Source: Pyrinomonadaceae bacterium (GTDB taxonomy: Bacteria > Acidobacteriota > Blastocatellia > Pyrinomonadales > Pyrinomonadaceae). From it: a stretch of DNA of 5,199 bases. This document shows positions 1 through 3,447 of this stretch, piece by piece. Location: the NCBI GenBank assembly GCA_014379795.1, contig JACMLC010000044.1, positions 1 to 5,199 on the forward strand. Reading direction: 5' to 3'. Every line of letters begins with the position of its first letter. Positions within the stretch are counted from its first letter, which is position 1. The notes beneath the pieces are model-generated. The model made no database searches and was not told the origin of the DNA. It worked only from the letters and a program-made list of their open reading frames with translations. Both the position numbers and the translations under genes were made by a program.

Positions 1-1
1 A

Positions 2-220
2 AAAATGTATTTTGATAAAAGCTTGCGCGGAAAGGGTTTCGGCAAACGGACTCTGGAAAGAATGATAGAAGAAGCTAAACTACGCGGATTTCGACGGATT
101 TATCTGGAAACAAACAGTGTGCTGAAAGAAGCAATCGGACTTTATAAAAAATTCGGATTCGAGCCGACCGATGAAAAACACGCGGCGCGTTGTGACCAGG
201 CATATTTTTTGAAATTGTGA
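2..220 (+). CDS. GNAT-family N-acetyltransferase, 3' part only (5' end outside window)
   Basis: This is the C-terminal portion of a GCN5-related N-acetyltransferase, which moves an acetyl group from acetyl-CoA to an amine; the substrate cannot be told from this part. The reading frame is open to the left edge. The first ATG (base 5) sits just before the core acetyl-CoA-binding strand and loop, so it is an internal methionine and the N-terminal half lies upstream. Visible from that methionine are the motif A pyrophosphate-binding loop RGKGFGK (residues 8-14), the helix after it, the strand RRIYLETN, and the motif B end EAIGLYKKFGFEP, which is typical of the family C-terminus. The gene ends with TGA at 218-220 and converges on the leftward membrane-protein gene. 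By my count its GC is about 41%, against about 60% in a sampled stretch of the ATPase gene, so it may have a different history. Family assignment is firm; function is not. Confidence 0.9.
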   Translation, partial: KMYFDKSLRGKGFGKRTLERMIEEAKLRGFRRIYLETNSVLKEAIGLYKKFGFEPTDEKHAARCDQAYFLKL

Positions 221-252
221 AATTTGCTCATAAGAGTATATTTAGAAGAAAA

Positions 253-286
253 TTATCCACAGATAAACACAGATGAACACGGATAA
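253..286 (+). repeat. Short tandem repeat, 10-base period, with inverted ends
   Basis: Three 10-base units lie head to tail: ACAGATAAAC (259-268), ACAGATGAAC (269-278) and the diverged ACGGATAATT (279-288). The block is bounded by TTATCC (253-258) and its inverse GGATAA (281-286); a further TTATCC at 290-295 could form a small AT-rich hairpin with GGATAA over a 3-base loop. The first nine bases, TTATCCACA (253-261), also match the DnaA-box consensus TTATNCACA exactly. Similar ACAGAT-type repeats are, to my knowledge, scattered in intergenic DNA of several bacterial phyla, so this is probably one copy of a dispersed element located between two convergent genes. Its function is unknown. Confidence 0.65.
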
Positions 287-310
287 TTTTTATCCTTTAA
301 ATCCTGTCCA

Positions 311-352
311 CTCTGTTTATAACTCCTCTGTGCGCTCTGTGTCCTCTGTGGC
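311..352 (+). repeat. CTCTGTG tandem repeat, 9-base period
   Basis: Three perfect CTCTGTG cores, each with a variable dinucleotide, run head to tail: CTCTGTGCG (326-334), CTCTGTGTC (335-343) and CTCTGTGGC (344-352). A partial fourth unit, CTCTGTTTA, lies at 311-319. Read on the minus strand the block is a run of CACAGAG units, so it resembles the ACAGAT repeat at 253-286 in the opposite orientation. The two blocks together fill most of the gap between the convergent acetyltransferase and membrane-protein genes. It lies only 14 bases past the stop of the membrane-protein gene and would therefore be in that gene's 3' untranslated region. No clear GC-rich terminator hairpin is present. Confidence 0.65.
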
Positions 353-365
353 AAATATTTAAAAC

Positions 366-752
366 TCATTGCCTGCTAAACAGCGAATATATCAGCACGC
401 CGTCCAGCGCGAGAAAGATCAAACCGGCGGCGACGAACTCCCAAGACTTTTTCATGGACACGCGCGCCATCGTTTTCAAGCCCCAACGCGGAAAGATAAA
501 ATAGATCAAGCCTTTCAACACCCAGCCCCATCCCATCAGGGTCAGAATCACCGGCAGCCCATGCCACACGTTATGAAATGAGACGATCAGCACGCCGAGC
601 GGGAAATGTATAAAAGCATTGATAAAGCTTCCGGCCTCGCCCTTGTTGCGAACTTCTATAAAGAACTGCACCCACACGCGCGGCTGGATAACGTGCGACA
701 GCCCGATGATGAAGAAGCTGATGACAGCGAGTTTGTGAATCGCAATCTCCAT
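366..752 (-). CDS. Small four-helix integral membrane protein of unknown function
   Basis: The 128-residue product has four hydrophobic segments, at about residues 5-21, 46-60, 63-86 and 104-124, and short charged loops (residues 32-40 and 89-103), so it should sit in the cytoplasmic membrane. There is no cleavable signal peptide. Notable features are a polar/aromatic stretch SHVIQPRVWVQFF (19-31), a His/Trp-rich centre (His49, His60, Trp63, His64, Trp75, Trp77) and a buried Asp117 in the last helix. I do not recognise a named family and assign no function. The ATG at 752 is well supported by an AGGAGG site 8 bases upstream. The gene starts 15 bases after the stop of the methyltransferase gene, so the two are probably co-transcribed and may be translationally linked. 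The real reading direction is supported by the coherent helices, whereas the antisense frames give unstructured Arg/His-rich products. Confidence 0.82.
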   Translation of the reverse strand: MEIAIHKLAVISFFIIGLSHVIQPRVWVQFFIEVRNKGEAGSFINAFIHFPLGVLIVSFHNVWHGLPVILTLMGWGWVLKGLIYFIFPRWGLKTMARVSMKKSWEFVAAGLIFLALDGVLIYSLFSRQ

Positions 753-760
753 AACACTAT

Positions 761-766
761 CCTCCT
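761..766 (-). promoter_or_regulatory. Ribosome binding site of the membrane-protein gene
   Basis: On the minus strand these bases read AGGAGG, a full-length Shine-Dalgarno match, 8 bases before the ATG at 752. The site lies in the 15-base gap directly after the methyltransferase stop codon (770-768), as expected for a downstream gene in an operon. It fixes the start of the membrane protein. Confidence 0.85.
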
Positions 767-767
767 G

Positions 768-1532
768 CTAGGCCGAGCGTTGCATAATCCAGATTGGAGC
801 CTTGAACAGAAATCCGGCTTCGTCTCTGCCTGCGAAGTAAGGCTCTATCCTCTCTATCAAAGACGCCCTGACTGCTTCCGCTGCTTCATCGCCGCCTTCC
901 ACCGCCGCGATAACGTTGCTGTGCGTCATCAGGTAATCCACCAATGCTGTGAGCGAAAAGTTCTGTGTGTTCTCATGCATCTCCTGGCTTATCAACTCAA
1001 AACCTTCTTCGAGCGTTTCTTCAGTCGTGAAGGAAGCCCATGGACGGTGCGGGCTTGGATATTTTTTGAGATAAAATTCCCGGAACCAATCACGAAATTC
1101 CTCATTCTCGTCCATCCGGTCTGAGAAATAATTGTCATAGACGACGAGCCAGCCCCGCCGACGCAAGACCCTGCGCGCTTCCGCGAAAAACTTTTCCCGG
1201 TCAAGCCAGTGGAAAACCTGACTGAGAGTGATGAAATCAAACTTCCCTTCACTGAAAGGAAGCTTTTCGGCAGAGGCCATGCAGAAATTGAGACCAGCGC
1301 GGCGCGGCGCATGCGCGAGCATCTCAGGCGAAGCATCCACGCCGACAACTTTGCCGGCAATCTCTTGCAGCGCGACGGTCGAAAGACCTGTGCCGCAGCC
1401 CACATCGAGCGCACGCGGCAAAGCTCCTGTGAGAGACAATAATTGCCGGATGCGCCCGATTATTAACGGGTGAAAGAAGGGACGCCCCTTCGCATATCTT
1501 TCGGCTGCGGATTTAGGGCTGAAGTAGTTCAT
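768..1532 (-). CDS. Class I SAM-dependent methyltransferase (Methyltransf_11 type)
   Basis: The 254-residue soluble protein has the Rossmann-fold methyltransferase signature: motif I DVGCGTG (residues 43-49), which binds S-adenosylmethionine; the acidic strand end VVGVDAS (62-68), whose Asp should hold the ribose hydroxyls; the A-S-A-E-K-L-P-F segment (86-93) that contacts adenine; and the motif IV region FDFITLSQVFHWLD (98-111). The N-terminal FSPKSAAERYAKGRP and the FHWLD element recall small-molecule methyltransferases related to the trans-aconitate/UbiE-like group; the acceptor cannot be deduced. The C-terminal third is helical and probably forms the substrate lid. The ATG at 1532 lies at the expected distance from motif I and the N-terminus looks family-like, although no clear Shine-Dalgarno site precedes it. 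Length is normal for the family and no frame break is seen. It is the first gene of a probable leftward pair with the four-helix membrane protein. Confidence 0.93.
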   Translation of the reverse strand: MNYFSPKSAAERYAKGRPFFHPLIIGRIRQLLSLTGALPRALDVGCGTGLSTVALQEIAGKVVGVDASPEMLAHAPRRAGLNFCMASAEKLPFSEGKFDFITLSQVFHWLDREKFFAEARRVLRRRGWLVVYDNYFSDRMDENEEFRDWFREFYLKKYPSPHRPWASFTTEETLEEGFELISQEMHENTQNFSLTALVDYLMTHSNVIAAVEGGDEAAEAVRASLIERIEPYFAGRDEAGFLFKAPIWIMQRSA

Positions 1533-1575
1533 AGTTTAAGAAGATTTGTGTCATGTGGTTTTGGTCATTGCTCGA

Positions 1576-1602
1576 ACAATAGCATGTAACATCAAATTGC
1601 AA
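1576..1602 (-). promoter_or_regulatory. Possible promoter of the methyltransferase operon
   Basis: On the minus strand an extended -10-like TGC-TATTGT (1584-1576) is preceded, at 15 bases, by TTGCAA (1602-1597) as a possible -35. The predicted start of transcription would be near 1569, giving a leader of about 36 bases before the ATG at 1532. The spacing is short and the matches are partial, so this is only a candidate. It lies between the gene and the large palindrome at 1615-1717. Confidence 0.3.
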
Positions 1603-1614
1603 AAAAAATAAGCA

Positions 1615-1717
1615 AGAGCGGGGGCAAGCCCGCCTTCCCGACCTGTGAGACAATGCGGATTGTGTCATGCAAGCCAAGCTTATTAGCAGGTCAGGAAGAG
1701 GGGCTTGCCCCCGCTTT
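1615..1717. repeat. 103-base bipartite palindrome (REPIN-like) with nested hairpin
   Basis: Two 31-base arms, 1615-1645 and 1687-1717, are inverted copies matching at 27 positions (one mismatch would be a G-U pair in RNA). The 41-base loop contains a second inverted repeat, TGAGACAAT (1646-1654) and ATTGTGTCA (1659-1667), 8 of 9 paired over a GCGG tetraloop. Each arm also has its own GC-rich palindrome: GCGGG/CCCGC (1618-1622, 1629-1633) and GGGGC-TT-GCCCC (1700-1711). The whole could fold as a long stem with a branched tip. Two inverted GC-rich palindromic units about 100 bases end to end resemble REPIN/BIME elements, but I see no RAYT transposase and only one copy here. Read on the minus strand the stem is followed by TTATTTTTTTT (1611-1601), so it could also act as a leftward terminator. 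Confidence 0.8.
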
Positions 1718-1741
1718 GACTGTTTCATCTATTTCCTTATT

Positions 1742-1769
1742 TTGTTTTGCAACTTGGCATCACTATAAT
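1742..1769 (+). promoter_or_regulatory. Candidate promoter of the AAA+ ATPase gene
   Basis: A perfect TATAAT lies at 1764-1769 with TTGTTT at 1742-1747 as a weak -35, 16 bases apart. Transcription would start near 1776, downstream of the TTG codon at 1747, and the message would begin just before the purine-rich GAGGAG at 1786-1791. An overlapping alternative is TTGACT (1716-1721), which is 5 of 6 to the -35 consensus, with TATTTT (1738-1743) 16 bases on; it would start transcription near 1750. Either choice makes the upstream TTG an unlikely start codon. Confidence 0.45.
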
Positions 1770-1785
1770 CGCTCGCGGAAAATCC

Positions 1786-1791
1786 GAGGAG
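1786..1791 (+). promoter_or_regulatory. Possible Shine-Dalgarno site for the GTG start at 1807
   Basis: GAGGAG is the only good ribosome-binding match in the leader of the ATPase gene. It ends 15 bases before the GTG at 1807, which is longer than the usual 5-10 bases and weakens the assignment. No comparable site precedes the TTG at 1747, where the upstream bases are a pyrimidine-rich run. Confidence 0.35.
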
Positions 1792-1806
1792 AAAATAAAA
1801 ACGCCT

Positions 1807-3258
1807 GTGTCGCTCACTCCTGATAACACGCGCCTTGTGGCGTCTCTTAAGAAAGCTTTCGGCGATTTGCAGATGCCGCTTGAGATGAGCATTCGTTCCG
1901 TGTGGCGCGGCGCGGAGCAACCGCCGGACGCGAAGATGGTGTTGGAGAATCAACTGCTCGCCATCGCGCGCCGCTTCATAGACGTGCGGCAGATTTCCGT
2001 AGAGGGAAAGCAGCGATACTTTGAAAAGATTTGTCTCTGGTTTGACCTCAAGCCTCTGGAAAACGCTTTCCCGCTTCCCGCGCAGACATCTTTCGACCAG
2101 CATATCCTGCAAAGGCTGGATCGCGCGCCGGTCGCAATCTCTTACCTGGAAGAGTACGACCGCCGCTACGGATTCAATTACGCAGACCGCGCGCAGCACG
2201 CCCTTTTTGAGTTTGCCAATCTGGTTATTAAATTCGACGGCACGGTGACAAAGGCGGAAGCCGCCGCGCTTCTAAAATTCAAGCAGACGCTGTACCCGCA
2301 GGGAGGCGCGCCCGCTGATGCGCAGGAAGTCAAAGAAGCAAAAGACGATGTAGAGAAGGAAGAAGAAGAACCCGTAGAAGTTGAAGACGAGCCGCCGCGC
2401 CCGCTCGAAGATTTGATGAAAGAGCTGGACGCGCTCGTCGGTCTTGAGCGCGTCAAGGCGGACGTGCGCCAGCTCATCAACTTTTTAAAAGTCCAGCAGA
2501 TGCGCGAAGAGAAGGGAATGCAGCCACTGCCTATCTCGCGGCATCTGGTTTTTTACGGCAATCCGGGCACGGGCAAGACGACGATTGCACGGCTGCTGGC
2601 GCAGGTTTATCGCACGCTCAAGATTTTGAGTCGAGGGCATCTGGTCGAGACGGATCGCGCCGGTCTGGTCGCAGGCTTTGTCGGGCAGACCGCTCTGAAA
2701 GTTAAAGAGGTGGTCGGCAAATCTCTCGGCGGCGTCTTGTTCATAGACGAAGCTTACGCGCTCAACCCCGAAGGGCGAGGCAACGATTTCGGGCAGGAGG
2801 CCGTCGAAACCCTGCTCAAGATGATGGAAGATCACAGGCATGAGTTGATCGTCATCGTCGCGGGCTACACGGAAAAGATGGACGAGTTCATCGCCTCGAA
2901 TCCGGGGCTTCGCTCACGCTTTAACAAGTACCTGCATTTTGAGGATTACCAGCCGGAACAACTGGTCGAGATTTTCAAAGGCTTTTGCGGGAAAGCCGAT
3001 TTCAAGGTGAGCGCAGATGCCGCGCAGAAGCTACTGGATATTTTCAAGCTGCTGACGCTCGCGCGCGATGAATCTTTCGGCAACGCACGAACGGCGCGCA
3101 ACCTGTTCGAGCTGACCATCAGCAAGCAGGCCAACCGCATCGTCTCGCTGCCGGAAATTAATGCCGAAGTGCTGGCGACAATTGAGGCCGCAGACGTGCC
3201 CACCGAAGAAGATTTGCGCACAGGCGGAATACACTCGGCGAGGAACGAGCCAATTTAA
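1807..3258 (+). CDS. AAA+ ATPase of the CbxX/CfxQ (SpoVK-like) family with N-terminal TerB-like domain
   Basis: Counting from GTG 1807 the protein has 483 residues. Residues 1-165 are mostly helical; about 110-165 resemble a TerB-like domain, with a metal-site-like FDGTVTKAE segment around Asp144. Residues 165-200 form a Glu/Asp-rich linker. The rest is a CbxX/CfxQ AAA+ module: Walker A GNPGTGKT (251-258, Lys257), Walker B VLFIDE (310-315), the family-typical EAYAL after it, sensor-1 region VIVAGYT, Arg-finger region NPGLRSRF (Arg369, Arg371) and sensor-2 GNAR (Arg428). All motifs are intact, so it should hydrolyse ATP, probably as a hexamer that remodels a partner protein. Family members include Rubisco activase CbbX, SpoVK and the ESX ATPase EccA, but no such partners lie nearby. 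The frame extends to a TTG at 1747 (503 residues); I prefer 1807 because a perfect TATAAT lies between them. It is transcribed away from the methyltransferase operon. Confidence 0.92.
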   Translation: MSLTPDNTRLVASLKKAFGDLQMPLEMSIRSVWRGAEQPPDAKMVLENQLLAIARRFIDVRQISVEGKQRYFEKICLWFDLKPLENAFPLPAQTSFDQHILQRLDRAPVAISYLEEYDRRYGFNYADRAQHALFEFANLVIKFDGTVTKAEAAALLKFKQTLYPQGGAPADAQEVKEAKDDVEKEEEEPVEVEDEPPRPLEDLMKELDALVGLERVKADVRQLINFLKVQQMREEKGMQPLPISRHLVFYGNPGTGKTTIARLLAQVYRTLKILSRGHLVETDRAGLVAGFVGQTALKVKEVVGKSLGGVLFIDEAYALNPEGRGNDFGQEAVETLLKMMEDHRHELIVIVAGYTEKMDEFIASNPGLRSRFNKYLHFEDYQPEQLVEIFKGFCGKADFKVSADAAQKLLDIFKLLTLARDESFGNARTARNLFELTISKQANRIVSLPEINAEVLATIEAADVPTEEDLRTGGIHSARNEPI

Positions 3259-3293
3259 AAGTTCCAGTAGGACGCATGGCCGGACGCGCTGGT

Positions 3294-3323
3294 TTGCATG
3301 TCTGTCGAATGGCAGGCTAGAAT
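3294..3323 (+). promoter_or_regulatory. Possible promoter of the M16 peptidase gene
   Basis: TAGAAT (3318-3323), one base off the -10 consensus, is preceded by TTGCAT (3294-3299) at 18 bases. It would start transcription near 3330 and give a leader of roughly 117 bases. The -35 match is poor. Together with the 189-base gap after the ATPase gene it suggests that the peptidase has its own promoter, although no clear terminator separates the two genes. Confidence 0.35.
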
Positions 3324-3375
3324 AAATACATCCCTCGTTTCCCCAACAGGTACAAAAGAATTTTTTGGAAGAAGC

Positions 3376-3401
3376 TGCGCCTCCGGTGTTTGAAAGGCGC
3401 A
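3376..3401 (+). other. Small inverted repeat in the M16 leader
   Basis: TGCGCC (3376-3381) and GGCGCA (3396-3401) are perfect inverse copies across a 14-base loop, 46 bases before the ATG of the peptidase gene. No T-run follows, so it is not a standard terminator. It could be a leader hairpin or chance in GC-rich DNA. Confidence 0.25.
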
Positions 3402-3432
3402 CGCCCCGCACGTCGCGCGCGGCTCGAAGAAA

Positions 3433-3438
3433 AAGGAG
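3433..3438 (+). promoter_or_regulatory. Ribosome binding site of the M16 peptidase gene
   Basis: AAGGAG lies 9 bases before the ATG at 3448, a standard Shine-Dalgarno arrangement. It selects this ATG, which is followed immediately by a signal peptide, as the true start. Confidence 0.85.
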
Positions 3439-3447
3439 ACCTTTGTC

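Noticed and set aside
253..352. CRISPR-like array
   Set aside because: The units are 9-10 bases, directly abutting, with no spacers of regular length and no cas genes.
606..1124. Rightward 172-codon open frame over the membrane-protein and methyltransferase genes
   Set aside because: It is antisense to both well-supported genes, crosses their junction and their ribosome site, and its Cys/His/Arg-rich product shows no domain or fold pattern.
1513..1728. Leftward 71-codon open frame through the palindrome
   Set aside because: It is made mostly of the inverted repeat read as protein and overlaps the methyltransferase start. Products of this kind are a common mis-annotation of palindromic repeats.
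1729..2199. Leftward 156-codon frame opposite the ATPase N-terminal region
   Set aside because: Arg/His/Leu-rich antisense shadow of a coherent rightward gene, with no ribosome site or recognisable motif.
1807..3258. Rubisco activase CbbX assignment
   Set aside because: The AAA+ core belongs to the same family, but no Rubisco or carboxysome genes are nearby and the extra N-terminal region differs from CbbX.
3259..3300. Intrinsic terminator after the ATPase gene
   Set aside because: I found no GC-rich hairpin followed by a T-run here, only short weak complementarities, so it is not called.
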